Origin: Escallonia rubra
Lineage: Eukaryota; Streptophyta; Magnoliopsida; Escalloniales; Escalloniaceae
DNA: 64,000 nucleotides
Direction: 5' to 3'
Assembly (NCBI GenBank): GCA_033065855.1
Contig: JAVXUO010001690.1
Span: 434,001-498,000 of the forward strand
The position numbers and the translations under genes are program-made. How positions within the stretch are numbered: position 1 is the stretch's first letter; the number at the start of each line of letters is the position of its first letter. Shown piece after piece: positions 11,465 to 26,000 of the stretch. Below the pieces are notes generated by a model that searched no databases, was not told the DNA's origin, and saw only the letters and a program-made list of their open reading frames with translations.

Positions 11465-13028
11465 ATGGCCAGCTTGCAAGATGCAGATTCCGGCAAGTGT
11501 TTCTCAGCAATCCTTCGCCGGCTCTTGTGCACCGGCAGTGCTCCCACACACCCGTCGGACCACCTTCCCGCGCGCAACCCACCAGTGAAAAGCCCAAAAA
11601 CCGCGGTCCAGCCGGCTCGAGCTCCGTCAATAGGCACCCCCGGAATAGTGGCCAGGCTTATGGGCCTGGACTCACTCCCAGACATGAACTGGGTGCCTAA
11701 ACAAAGAAGAAGCCTCGAGTCGTTCCTACGAAGCAGGTCAGTGAGCTTCATAGACTACATGCAGCCAGTGCAGTTTGATCTAGCTACGGATGCAGCCCAG
11801 CACAGGCGGGCTAAAACTTCGGTATCCTTTCGTGAAGTTCCAACGTGGTGGCATTCTCAGAATCGAGATGCTTTTGCACTGTGTTTTGACAAGAGTGTGG
11901 AGAAAAGTAAGAACAGCAGGGATTGTGTGAGAGAAAGAAGTCATGCTTTGGGTCATAAGAAGGATGTGAAAAGGAAGCAACGAGCCACAAACTTGATGAA
12001 GGAGAAATGCCTGGTAAAGCCTGTTGCTGAAGATGTACCTGTTGGGTTGAGATCTACTACTGCAAAGAAGAGGAATAGGTCAGTCAAGCCAAGTAGTTCA
12101 CTTTCTGTTCCACCCCGGATTGAAGCTCCCATTATAGCAGGTTCGTCTTCTAAGTTGGTATTTGCACTTAGAATACTCTCTGGAGTAATATGACACCTTA
12201 ATATGAGGATTTCATTCAAACTTCGCCTGTTTGCTTGTGATTGATTATGTAATGGTCAAACCTAATTACGTCCGAATTAAATCTGAATGTTAGGAGTGCG
12301 GCAAAGAGAACAAAACTGACTAAATCAGATTTCAAGAACTAAAAGCTAAATAAATCATAATTCAAGAAAATAAGATCGAGTTATGGACTATCGCTTCATT
12401 GCATATGCAGATTTCACAAAGTATCTAAATATTCCTAATTATTATAAAGACGTTAAACAACGTCAACACAAAAACTTCTTGGTCATTTTGAAATATTGAA
12501 ACTGATTTTATTACTTTTTATCGAAACAATAATTGCAGCTTAAACCCAATTTTGCTGAGGATAATTTAAAGAGCTGATTTTGAGAACTGATGCTTTGGAG
12601 AATCAATCTCAAATAGTGCCTTAGACCATGATTATCATGTCTTCAAAAAATGAAACGTGAAACATTGTTCTGCAGAAAATTCAAGGTCGGTGGGCTTGAA
12701 TTCAAGGAGGAAGTCTTCAGGAAAGATCAACAAGAGGTGGGAGCACCCATGTGCAAAACTTAACCGACCGTCCATTGCTGATGATCAAGAAGCAAGAGCA
12801 AGTAGAATCAAAGCAGCTCAAAGGCTACTGAGGACCAGAAACAATGGTTGCGCTGTAAAAATGTTGGTTCTAGTTCGTAGACTGACGGAGAAAGAAACGA
12901 ATGGGTCTGACTGGATAGGCAAAGGTGTGATGAGATTTGATGAGTTTGAAGAGATTTGCCTCCACTTTGGGCAACAAATCCTTGACCTGCTGTTGAACCA
13001 GGTCCTGGATGAACTCATTTTTATGTAA
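11465..13028 (+). CDS. TRM/LONGIFOLIA-like protein (two exons)
   Basis: Exons 11465-12140 and 12676-13028 join in phase (AG/GT donor, TGCAG acceptor) to encode about 342 residues. Residues 58-72, GTPGIVARLMGLDSLP-like, are the conserved motif shared by plant TON1-recruiting-motif (TRM)/LONGIFOLIA proteins and DUF3741 relatives. The C terminus is a helix with FEEICLHFG, LLNQVLDEL, resembling the conserved C-terminal motif that binds TON1. The middle is basic, serine-rich and probably disordered. Family members associate with cortical microtubules and influence cell shape and division-plane choice. It is short for the family, so only N- and C-terminal conserved motifs remain. The start is the first ATG of the frame, in a good context (GCCATGGCC). 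Without splicing, exon 1 would run on to a stop at 12193, so intron retention would give a truncated product. Confidence 0.8.
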
Positions 13029-14520
13029 AGATGCGAACACAAAGTTTGGTGTGAAATGACACTAACGACTTCCTGCCGACTTATCAAAAAAATTATTTAT
13101 ATGTTTTATTATTATGTATATAATAATAGATAACTCTTATACCAAGATTAGTACTATGATCGAGGTGATCCGGCCTGGTGAGTCCTTTCTTCCGTGATAA
13201 ACTGTTGAGGTCAGATTGGGATCGCTTATAAGTAACATGATATTTATAATTCTTCTATCCGTTTCCCTCTTTTTTCTATTAGGATTGAAAATCTTGTATT
13301 TTACATGACCATATGATTGAGTCCTTGGGTTTTGACTTCATTTTTTTCCTTTCTACATATATATATATATATAAACCTTTCTACATATGTATGTTATTAT
13401 TAGTTTGTAGGTATAAGAATTTTTATATTCATTTTTAGAGAGTGTTTGTTGGGCACAATAGTCAAAGTGAAGTTTAATTAGCAGTTTGGATACTGATTTA
13501 ATTATATTTATTTAGTATGATGTTGTTTAACTCAAGCTGTAGATTGATATCCACGGCTCATGTAGATTCTCTTTCGCCGTATTATAATTCTTAAGAAAAT
13601 TAAGGTGTGCACTCACACACGCGTTAAAGTATTTTTAGATTTCAATAGATTGTAACTTCATCTTGTTGTTTTCTAAATTTCATAAGATATTTTTTTTTTT
13701 GATATGTATAAAATAAAATTCTTGAATTACAGAGTGATTTTAAGGATATATTAATTAAAATTAAGTCATAATAAGTTATTATATTGGTTCGGTAGAGTTA
13801 TGGAGTGTTTTGAATTGGTTTTCAATTAACATAAGGCCTTTTTGGTCAAACGACAATTGCATTAATTAAAAACATAGTACGACGCTTTGCGTAACTAACA
13901 TTCAGTAACGATAAATTAACATAAGGCTTATTAGTACGACGCTTTGCGTACTACGTCATTCTCGCTTGTTGTACTATTTTTAGTTATAAGAACTACAAAG
14001 TTCGAAGAAGTTGAGGATATGCGAAACAGCTTTAACGTTATTTAATAATCAAGCATTAGTATTTACGTGCGTTGCTACTAATTTGCCGATATGTACATAT
14101 TGTCACTTCTTTTGATTGTGAGGTCCCATCCAATAAAAGTGGCCTATCTTTTGGGGAAAGGATTGTAGAGTACTTATGCTAACGGGGCACTCTATAAACA
14201 ACTTTTTGCACAAATTATGGTAGATATTTGTTAGAATAAAATAAAATATAATATCATTTTTTTCCCTTCTAAATCTCAAATTTTTTTTTAGATATATGGT
14301 TTACTATTTTTAAATTAGAGAACACTTTTAGAGATACAATAGTGAAAACTGAAGAGGCAAGAGTTTTAGATCAGGACTAGTATTCAGATTTTGTAAGTCT
14401 TTTTATGTAGCAATTATTAATGTTTAGAGATCTTATGAATTCTAAACGTAACTTGGTATGATTGAGGAGTCCTTTCCGAGAGGAGTCCCCTACGAGTTCA
14501 AGTTTGACGAGGAGTCCGAG
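13029..14520. other. Intergenic AT-rich sequence
   Basis: It contains the probable 3' UTR of the TRM-like gene, a TA microsatellite near 13352-13372, and two copies of AGTACGACGCTTTGCGTA near 13877 and 13930. The segment at 14465-14520 repeats GAGGAGTCC three times. No gene is recognised. Confidence 0.5.
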
Positions 14521-14525
14521 ATGTC

Positions 14526-14532
14526 TATATAA
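14526..14532 (+). promoter_or_regulatory. TATA box upstream of coiled-coil ORF
   Basis: TATATAA in the context GTCTATATAAGG lies about 50 bases before the ATG at 14583, a normal plant core-promoter distance. It is preceded by three GAGGAGTCC repeats. Activity is not shown. Confidence 0.5.
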
Positions 14533-14582
14533 GGAGTTCTGCTACAGTTTGTTCATTGTTGTCTGGTGAACAGGAAGGTACG

Positions 14583-14879
14583 ATGGAGAGGCAGAACAAG
14601 GCTCGGGAGATACGTTGGTTCATGGATGAACTGATTAGGAAGGGAGAGGAGGAAATAGAGGAGAGCAGGAAGAGGCAAGAGGCGAAGGCTGAGGCCGATA
14701 GACAGAAAGAGATTATGAAGAAAAGGAGGGAAGAGATGGCCGAAAAGCGGGCGGAGATTCGAGTGCAGATAGCAGAGATGGCACAACAGCAAGCGGAGAT
14801 GGAAGCGCAGATGGAAGTGGAAGCCATGGAGAGGAAGAGGGAGAGGCGAAAGAGCAGGAAGAAGGAGAAGGCAGACTGA
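14583..14879 (+). CDS. Highly charged coiled-coil ORF, in-frame stop
   Basis: A 98-residue frame starts at MERQNKAREI and is rich in Glu, Lys, Arg, Gln and Met with heptad-like spacing throughout, so it should be a long helix or coiled coil. A consensus TATA box lies 50 bases upstream. The frame is closed by TGA at 14877. The same frame then continues open for another 46 codons to a TAG at 15018-15020, still charged and alanine-rich. This suggests one original protein of about 145 codons now split by a nonsense change, or a sequencing error. I do not recognise the family; low-complexity proteins of this kind resemble many unrelated coiled coils. It could also be non-coding. Confidence 0.45.
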   Translation: MERQNKAREIRWFMDELIRKGEEEIEESRKRQEAKAEADRQKEIMKKRREEMAEKRAEIRVQIAEMAQQQAEMEAQMEVEAMERKRERRKSRKKEKAD

Positions 14880-15020
14880 ACTGATTGCGCGCAAAAGAAG
14901 AAGGCAGAAGCAGAAGCAGCAGCTGCTGCTGCCATTGCCGATGAACTGCTGATGAAGCGGGAAAAGCCCGACCGGAACCGGCCTTCTGTGCGCTTGTTCA
15001 AGTTCCTTTTTCAAGTTTAG

Positions 15021-16186
15021 GCTTCACAACAGCCAAGAAGGCATCGTAGTTATTGTTCCTGCATAAGTTATTTAATTTTTTAATTTGAGAAAATTGTCAT
15101 GATTATTGTTCTAATTTAATCAATTAATAAGAAGAGAAATTTGAGTCATTGTGACGCCCATTATTCATCTTTGTCTTAGTCTGCAATATACTTCTTTGTT
15201 GGCTCCGTACAATTTAATAGCTTATATTGTAAGAATTATATGCATCCTAGCTATTCAACCGAGGAATCATATCGCTACATGTCAGTGGGAAGATGAAGTG
15301 CTCTTTCCATTCAGCAGTAACAGGGGCCACACTTCCATCTCTGAGCTTCCTTTAATGGAAGAACTTAACTGCAACCTAAGAAACATGGGCCTTGTGGGGT
15401 TAATTTACCAGACACCATCCTAAGTTTGAAAAGTGACCTTGCTTTTGATTAAGGTTGTTGCTTTCTGTCTTGAACTCGCTTGGATTGCTTTCATCAATAA
15501 TAATTACCTTTGATTGAGGTTGCGGAGACAACCAACCACAGTGAGCAAGCGTAAGTACAAGTCAAAGCGCGCGGTCTCACAAGAAAACATACATCTTGTT
15601 GAGATAAAGAAAGCACCAGAACAACTGCACGTTATTTTTATAAAGGAACCCCAACAGCCCTCGAAATAGTATCATTCTCAGGCTGATTGCTCTTTCTAAC
15701 TAAATAGATACAAGCAATCATCAAGTTGACTGGTGGACTCGTATCTAGCTGACTGAGTTAACACTTATTTAATGTATCAAGAAAGAACTAAACCAAACAA
15801 TCAGATCACAAAACTTCAATACTGATGATAGAGTAATTTCAATAAGGTCTAGCCATCCAGTTATATAAATCAGCCAAAAATATTATAAGCTTCTGAGTTT
15901 AGGTAGCGTAACAGAAAGATAGAAATAATAAGCGGTTGCCTTTCACCTCCTTCGCTTTCCCCAGAGTTCTATCACGATTGAAGCAAGTAAAGGCAACGGA
16001 AGGTGCAGTCGACTTTCAAGTCTTTGAAGGTCTGAGGAAAGTGCTGATCACTTGAGCTTTGATAAGTTTGCTAGGAAAGCTCTTAAGGATACAGTTGCTT
16101 CTGTATGATCAAAAGCATGGTCATGATTTACGGGAGCTTCTATGTAATCGTGATGTAATAGTGCTGTAGAAAGAGCATCATCTGGT
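15021..16186. other. Intergenic, no clear gene
   Basis: A 90-codon frame at 15151-15423 matches nothing known. Sequence near 15950-16130 might be the outer, unrecognisable remains of the BiP pseudogene, since one phrase there resembles Phe-Asp-Lys-Phe-Ala-Arg-Lys, but this is weak. Confidence 0.4.
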
Positions 16187-18168
<1,982 letters not shown>

Positions 18169-20302
18169 CTAAGCTTTAGAATCAGACTGGTAGTAAACGA
18201 CTTCCCCGTTGTCACTAACATAATGGTCTTGTTTCAAGCTCTTAACCAAATCTTGAATGAGGTGAAGTGGCAAAGGTGTCGACTTCTTTGGATTCCGGTA
18301 GTACTTCCCAAGCACCGGCTTAGCTGCCTCTGTCTGAAAGATAAGAGGATAAGAAAGTACCACGACATTAAACTACATATATGTAAGAGAGTACGCATCA
18401 CAATTGCTCGTACGGAGAAGAGACTCACTGCTTCAATCAGGTGATAATGTGGGATTTGAGGAAAAAGATGATGGATCACATGAGTGCCAATATCATGGTG
18501 GATGTTATTAATCCATCCATAGTCACGATCGATAGTGGTCAGGCCTCCCCTTAGATAACTCCATTCCTACGGAAGGAAAATTACTTTATTCGACATATTT
18601 GAAAAGCAAGCCCAACGGAAGATTTGTAACATATAATAATCACTTGTAAGCTCCAACCAACAAGAAATCTCCCCAAAAAGAGAGTTCGAACATAGAAAAG
18701 GCATAGACGTAGAAAGCAATACCTTTCCGCGATACCAAGGAAGTTTATCTTCATGGCCATGGTGATGCAAGTAAGTTACAAAATCCAGCCAAATAACATT
18801 TATCTGACATGAGAGCAAAGTCAGATAAGATCATGCCTCAGTTAAGGAAGACAATTCAACTGATATTAACCTACCCCTTTTCAATATAGTCTAGACTGAA
18901 TCCTCAATAATAGGACATATATGAACACAGATGAATACGAAAATTACCCAATATGGGATGCCATAGAGTTTCAGCAATTGAACTGGACCAATTACACAGG
19001 ACAATCCCACAAGAAAAGCAGCCATTGCCGTCCAACATACAGTTGAAGTGATCACATCTTTCCTCTCACTGGGAACAAATAAGTCGCTGTTTGGATCATA
19101 ATGTGAACCACTCTTTCCAGGACTCCTATTCCACTGTGAAACAAAGGCTTGTGAGCAAACCAAACACAACTTTTTCAGTCAATGAATTTAACCAGTAACC
19201 AACAGCCTCACCAGGTAAAATGGATACGCAAGCATGGGAAATGGCACAGTGAATCTAAAGGCCTTCGTCAGGGTATCCAGATTCTTGTAATATGTTTCAG
19301 TCAACTACAAAATATATATATATAATATATTAGAAAAAGTAAACCATGATAATCAAAATAGTGTAAATTCCTAGCATTAAATTGTTAGAAAACTGGAACT
19401 TTGGAAGAGAGGAAGTATGGAGAAACAACTAACCGGATGCCACGATTCATCATTTTCAACATGCCCATGATTCTGATGATGAGTTCTATGGCTAATTCTC
19501 CTATGACATTCACAAACATTTACATTAACTCAAATTGTATGATTAATGTAGAGAATATAGCACCAGCACATCAAAATTTACACATTATAAAGAGCATACC
19601 ATCCATGATAGGGAACAAGAATTGAAGAATGTAGAATATGCCCAACCACACTATTCAATTTATGGTTATTTGAAAAACTTCCATGCCCACTGCAAAACAA
19701 ATTAAATTAAAAAAAAACAAAATTAACCAAATGGGTTTTGAAATTTACCAACTTTGAATGATTCTAGATAGATAATATACACAATCCTGAAATTACCAAT
19801 CATGGCCAAGGACAAAAAGAGCCCAGAACATGGTACCCTGAGCAGCCCAATAAAGTGGCCAAACAAGCCAGTTGTTCAAATAAGCTGCAGCTGCTGCTAA
19901 CCCTAAGACAATTGCAACATCCCTCACAACGTAGCTCATTGACCTCCATGGGTTCTTCACCCAGCAATGTTTGGGTATGGCAGCCCTGATGTCAGCCAGC
20001 TTAAACGGCGGCGGCGCGCCAGGATCAAATTCAGCTTCATTGACAAAACTGAAACTTTCACCTCTCTCGTTTACATCTACAGATGAGATACTCAATCGGG
20101 TGCTTACTTTTGTTACCCAGTTTCTGTTTTTCCATGAAAACCCATGCGGAGAATTTGAGATTGAAAGGAATTGGTTCTTGTTTGGAGGGGAAAAGCTAAT
20201 CTTTGATGGGTTGGCGATGGCAGAGATGGGTCGGGTTCTGGGCCTGGTAAAGATTTGAGGGGTGGGTTTAATTCCACATTCTGACAGGACCCAACTCGCC
20301 AT
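18169..20302 (-). CDS. FAD8: Chloroplast omega-3 fatty acid desaturase (FAD7/FAD8 type)
   Basis: Exons in transcript order are 19797-20302, 19600-19689, 19434-19500, 19212-19304, 18948-19133, 18723-18803, 18429-18566 and 18169-18333. All phases agree, giving 441 residues. The enzyme converts 16:2/18:2 to 16:3/18:3 on plastid glycerolipids. The three histidine boxes that bind the di-iron centre are intact: HDCGH at 167-171 (split by intron 1), HRTHH at 203-207 and HVIHH at 370-374. The first 70 or so residues are Ser/Pro/Asn-rich like a chloroplast transit peptide, and hydrophobic segments follow (for example [15 protein letters not shown]). The eight-exon structure, with 90, 67, 93, 186, 81 and 138-bp internal exons, is that of plant omega-3 desaturases. 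FAD8 is preferred over FAD7 only because of the neighbouring tomosyn gene; sequence alone does not decide. Confidence 0.95.
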
Positions 20303-20415
20303 AGGAGACCCAGATTCAAGGGTTTCAGTCCTCCCGGGTCTCCGGCTGCGTCTCCCCTAAATATTAGGAGAGAGATGAATCACTAAAAACCAAAGGTTTT
20401 GAGAGAATATGTTTG

Positions 20416-20424
20416 TTATAAATA
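20416..20424 (-). promoter_or_regulatory. TATA-like box of the desaturase gene
   Basis: On the minus strand TATTTATAA lies about 115 bases upstream of the ATG, followed by a CT-rich leader typical of plastid-protein 5' UTRs. It is a plausible core promoter. Confidence 0.4.
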
Positions 20425-21760
20425 GGGCTTGAAAATTAAAATTTTTAAAGAGAAAAGCCAAAAAAATAGGATAACACTGCAGGTCTTCAGTTGGAATAGA
20501 GGCCTCACGTTTTTGGTTCTCTCTCTCTCTTGCAAGTTGCAATCCAAGTGGAGGAATGGAGTTCCTCTGTTTCCAATTTCCTCTGTTCGATTAGAATATC
20601 AAAAGTTTGTGTACGGAATCAAATGTATACGAATGTGATCATTTCAATTTCGCAAAATCTTAAAATGTAAACACCTAATTTAGAAGACTTTCATCGCCTT
20701 GTAATTAATGTTCTATCATTACAAGAAGAAATATCAGGAGGGTTGATGCTAGGAGATGTTTTCAAGTCTTCTTCAAGGTGAATTCATGGGTTAGATTGTT
20801 ATCAAATATGGCTGAGATTGAGTGGTGAACTACTGGACTTGGACCTAAATGCCTGATAGTGATGATTCACATGGTCTGATATTTAGAGGACGTCTGACTC
20901 ACATGCCTTGAATGTGTGTGTGCACGTTTTATTGTCTCCGAACACGCTGCAAATTAAGGACCAAGCAGCCTAGTGCCTCTGATCTATGGTCAATTCCAGT
21001 TCCTCTTCTCTTCTGTGTGTGAAAGCAGTGTCAACTGTTCTTGGTATATTTCTACACGGAATAGATTAAGTGAATAGATGAAAGTCACCTACTTACGTGT
21101 TATTAAGAAGATTGTTAAACAGTTTAACAAGTTTTGTTCTTATAAACGGCGATTTTTTATGCTACACAGTGTAAAAAGAAAAAGAGTTGCTTGACGTAAA
21201 TGTCAGTTGTCAAGTCCTCATGACATCAATTGCATAACGTTGAAGAGAGGGAACTCAAAATCCGAGATTATACACGTCAGATAAGAGAGTGATCCTCAAT
21301 AGTTGACCACGTGAAAAAAAATATCAGTAGACGATATTCAAAACAACTATAAAATGCATGCACATTTCGCTCGTAGTATGTCGTATGGCTTGTTTATAAG
21401 GTTGGAAACAATGACAACTTTAGACTCTACCATCTAAATTTTGCAACTCTACCTCATGCGTGACTACATTTTCTTTTAAATTCGAATCAAGCAAATATTA
21501 TATGATATCATTTTGGGGTGAAAACTAATTAGTTCAACAAAAAAATAATCTCACTTTTTGCTTCATCGTATTAACTTTTTTGCTTCAACAGAATTTAGGG
21601 GAAAAAACCATGAACATGGACCATCCATTAAAATTCCAGTACTTACTAGCAAAAATCTTTGACTTACTTTTTGTTCTAGCACGTAGGCTCCCATCCCATC
21701 CCAACCCCTCTATTGTGGAAAAAATAATGTATGTATTCTTTTTAGAATCGGATAAACATT
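20425..21760. other. Intergenic, desaturase upstream region
   Basis: It includes a CT tract near 20518-20532. No gene or ordered repeat is recognised in this AT-rich sequence. Confidence 0.5.
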
Positions 21761-22680
21761 GGAGTAATTAGCTAATGACTCTATATACTTTATGCGATGT
21801 GTGATTTTCTCCCCTCACAAATTTAAGTACTAAAATTCTCCACACTTAATGAAATTGGGCACCTTAAGCGAAAACCGTTAAATTTGATAGCGCGGCGTGG
21901 TCAACATACATGTTGACTAACATTTTTCTTTAAAAAAAATTGTCAATTTTACCCATTCTTTTGCCTCTTCTTCATTGCACCTCCCCCACCCCCAACCCCA
22001 ACCCACCCATCCGTCAAGCGAGCCCCCCCACCCTCTTCCTCCCAACTCTCCACACACACTTCCCCCCATTAGACTAGCCCCCCATCCCCCTTCTTTCCAA
22101 CTCTGTACACACCCACAAATTGGCACACACCCATTACCCCACCACAAATTGGCACACACCCATTTGAGGTGTGTGCATGCATTTATGTTGACTTTGCGTG
22201 AGAGCAATATGTTCGGCAGGTGGGTGGGTGGGTGGATGTGCTTGGTTTGTGTGCAGTCGGTGTGTGAGTTTTGACGGGGGGGAAGGGGGGGTGTATGTAT
22301 ACGTGTGTGTTGACTGTGTGCGAGAGCTATGTGTGTGCGAGCAAGCGCATGTGTGTAGTCAGTGTGCGAGAACAGTGTGTGTGTGAGAGAGAGAGAGAGA
22401 GCAGTGTCCGTGAGTTTTAGGGTGGGGGGGGGGGGGTGCGCGTGTGGGTTGAATATGTGTGAGAGTAATGTATGTGGTGAGAGAGAGGGGGGGGGGGGGG
22501 ATTGGGTAGAAGTGAGGGGGGATAGAGAGAAGTTGAAAAAATGGTATTAAACTTAAATAGGGTAAGAAAATAAGGGTATTTTGATCATTTCATGCTATTC
22601 ATAACGAACTCATTTAAAGTACCCAATTTACGTATGTCTTACATTTAGGGGGGGGGGGGGGAGTCATTAACTAATTGTCC
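21761..22680. mobile_element. Degenerate foldback element with C-rich and G-rich arms
   Basis: The left end contains AATTAGCTAATGACTC and the right end, reverse-complemented, AATTAGTTAATGACTC. Further inward both arms share AAATTGGGCACCTTAA or AAATTGGGTACTTTAA. Between them the plus strand is strongly C-rich (21975-22160) and then G/GT/GA-rich (22200-22540), so the two halves could pair. Three G-runs of 13-14 bases occur at 22424, 22487 and 22648. There is no coding sequence and no clear target duplication. The overlapping short frames here are low-complexity translations. Confidence 0.5.
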
Positions 22681-23042
22681 AAGAAATGTATATAGGCAAT
22701 ATCATGACATAGTTTAAACACGATTTAGCAATTAGCAAAAGAAACGCATAACTGAAAAAGAACACAAACTATCCTTAGGCGTCGACTCAAAAAATTATAA
22801 AAGACGCTATATCGTAGATGGCGCTTAAGTCGGCTTAATAGACGTACTCGACTTTGAAAGACTATATCACTCCCAATGAAAAAAAAAAAGAAAAAAAGAG
22901 CATCTCAACAACAAACCTCTAAAAGCACCCTGCCAAGAAAAACATATTCAATTAGTGACAATTTAGTAGTAGTTGAGTTGCAGGCAAACACTTTTTCCCC
23001 TAATTCCTTTTTAGCAACTCTTTGTTATCCACGATATTAACC

Positions 23043-23048
23043 TATAAA
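23043..23048 (+). promoter_or_regulatory. TATA box of the SelT-like gene
   Basis: TATAAA in CCTATAAACACC lies 42 bases before the ATG at 23085 and is followed by a CTC-rich initiator region. This implies a very short 5' UTR. Confidence 0.5.
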
Positions 23049-23084
23049 CACCTCCCTCTCCCTCTCCCTCTCTGCTCCGCTCCG

Positions 23085-26000
23085 ATGGATCGAGTTCAGT
23101 TGTTGCTGCTAGGGTTACCTATCTTCCTCTTCTTCACAGACATGGTCACCCTCTTTGGCCCATCACCACCACCTCCTCCTCCGAAACCACATCACCACCC
23201 CCACCCCCACCCCCACCCACCTCACCAATCCCAATCAGAAATCTCACAGCCTCTTGAATTCCCCACCCAGGTCAACCCAAGACTCAAGCTTTCATGCATA
23301 TTTTTTTCTGCGTCATCAAGATTTCCATCAAACCCTAGTTTTACTTGGTCTTATACTTATTATCATTATTTTCTTTTATGGCAGAGAGCTAGTGGCATTG
23401 GAGGAATTGGTGTAGGCAACACGGTCAACATTGACTTCTGTGCCTCTTGTTCCTACAGGTTTTTTCCCTAATTGATTTGTGTTATTGGATGTTATTGGCC
23501 TGTATTACTATTCCAACTACGTCTATTGTGCAATGTTATATGGTCAAGCTGAACAATATTGTTTGCTAATAATGAAAAACTAGCTTCATAATATTTTTGA
23601 GTTGGGTTTCATCAAGAGTCATGATCCAGTTAATTTTGCTTACTTTTAATTCAGTTAGCTCAACTTTCAAGTTTAAGTTGGGTACAAACTACAAACAGAT
23701 GTGTATGTGCTGATGGCTGTGGTACAATGATATCAATTAAGAAAGCTATTCTACTGATAGTTACCTTCTTAGTATCAAGCCTGGCAGGGCCGGGCTCACA
23801 AGTAATTTGCCCAGTTCAAGCTCAATCTAGAATATTTGGCATTGGAGACAATACAAATGAAGTAGTTGTCATCTGCCCACCCATTTTTTCTCGCCCTAAA
23901 TGGAATGACTCTCTTAGTTACGCTGCGACTCGACCCCAGTCTCCACGTCTGCTTTTTTTTCGCCGGTAACCCAAGAAGTTGGCTTTGCCAACATAACATG
24001 AGAGCCATCCCCTTTATTCTGTGCTGACCCTAGAGGTTGGTTTTCCGGGATGCCTGTTCCCATTGCTCTCACGCCCCACCAACCACCGAGTCCAAAGTCT
24101 GTATCCAACCAGTCAGCCAAAGTCTGTATCCACCGAGTCCATTCTTTTTGGTTTGAAAATAGCACCTTGTGTAACCTGCAAGCCAAATTCAATGCAGCAG
24201 TGAAGTGTCCTCCACGATCAAGCTCATCACCTAACTTAACATATGTTTGGTAAAAAGTGACCTACCACTACAGTCAAAACACTGTGTTACTGCAAGATGG
24301 GGTAGTTTGGGACAGTTTCTTATGTACTACCCTTGAAGGTGCCTAAAATGGTGCTGAAGAAGGTATACCGCAAAAGTTCCTTACCATTGTATTACATACT
24401 CTGGGGCCTTTAATATCCCTTCTGCAGCAGAACCCATTTAATCAGTTACTTTGCACGCCTTACTGTTGGAACTAGCTTGATCCCTCGGGTTTGCCTGACT
24501 TCAGGTCGATAAAGTGAAAACAATCTCTCTTTTCCTGGACAAGAAGAAGGGTGATGGGGCTTTCCAACTGAAAATACCGTTGTTGAGAACTGTAACTTGA
24601 TTCCACTTGTTGTATTGCTGCTTTCCCAGAATCCAATCTTCTTCTTCCCAATATAAATTGCTAGTAATAGCTAGCTTTCATCCTTTGAGTGCGTAGTGTA
24701 CCGGTCGAAAAATTGTTCTACTGTGGACTGAATTCCAATACCTTGCCTATATTATTATTGAAAAGGCACGAAATGGGCTAAAGGAGCCTGCTCTCATGCC
24801 AGTTGTGCCAGAACCAAACCACGGAGCCAACCATAAGTTGATCCAGATGATGAAGCAGAACAAATGAGGCGAGGTTTGGAACAAAAGTAGTAGTCGTAAC
24901 CATGTTGGTTATAGGGGCTTATGTAGCATGGTGATGTATGGCGGAGCTAACTTGGATGGCAGACAGGGATCCTAAGGCTGAAGTGGTAGGCTAGAAGGTT
25001 GCAAAGTGAGTTTCCTTTTTTTCTGTATGTGTAGCTGGTGGTCCCTGTGACGAATGAGGTGAGAGCTGCTCGGGTTGTATAGTAGTTCGGGAGTTGCGCA
25101 TTCAGAACCGACCCTAAGAAAGCTAAAGTGGACATTCAATAGAGTATGTCTTGTCCCGATCCTATATGTGCAAGAGTCTGGCTTACCGCTTACAGCACCG
25201 TATGTTACCTCTAGCTGGGGGAGGCATTCCTCTAATCTAAATAAAGTGTGGTTTGGTTCTTTAACTTGTTTCACTTGATTAATAAGATACGCAAAATTGA
25301 GAGCTATGACACCAGGCCTTGCAAAGAGATAGAAGATGGGAATTTCAAGATGATTCATGAATTGGAAATCCACTTGCTAGGTGGAATATAGGATTTTTGT
25401 CTACCTTGCTAAACATCCTGATATCACCTATCTGCCCTTTGTCTGCCTCTGATTGGGTCAGCCAACAAGTCAAGGTAATGCCACTCGAGATGGTAGCTGA
25501 TCTTGATAAAAAAAAGTGTATGGCAGTAACATTCTTATCAAAGAATGAAATTTACCCTTACAATGTCTCCAAGTTGGGTTCTCTTGTTGTACTGATGAAC
25601 AATCATGATCCAACAATTTTTGGTTATCTGCGAATTGAGTTTGTTGCAAGATCTTAGAAGTTGATATATTAACACAGTGAAGGTTATAAAGAGATTTTGT
25701 TAGCTGTTATGTGTTTGAAACTTTGAAATAGACAAGTTTTTTGTCATTTGGCTCAATGCATAATACTTTCTTCACATGTTATTTTTCTCCCTTCATTCCC
25801 TTTCTCAGCTATTCTTCCCGAAAAGAAGAAAACCCCTTCCTTTTTTTCTTGTGCCTGTGTGTGTGGGTGTTGGTTGATTTAATTAGGTTATGGAGATTTA
25901 CGTGGAGGAAGGTTAAAATCTGTGAATTATGAGTTTGTTCATATCTTCTATATGTGTAATAACATGTGGGTTCGTCAATTGTGCCAGAGGGACTGCGGCG

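Noticed and set aside
13870..13950. Short repeated palindrome AGTACGACGCTTTGCGTA as a CRISPR-like or regulatory array
   Set aside because: There are only two copies with unrelated spacing in a plant genome, so it is probably repeat debris.
14525..15014. Long minus-strand frames of 153-158 codons opposite the coiled-coil ORF
   Set aside because: They are low-complexity Ser/Leu/Cys-rich shadows of the charged plus-strand frame, with no family resemblance.
19793..20302. 169-residue desaturase ORF as a complete gene
   Set aside because: Its last residue and stop come from reading into intron 1. The true exon ends at 19797 and the HDCGH box is completed by exon 2.
21917..22550. Overlapping 60-99 codon frames rich in Pro, His, Cys, Val and Gly
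   Set aside because: They are translations of C-rich, GT and GA simple sequence in a foldback element, not genes.
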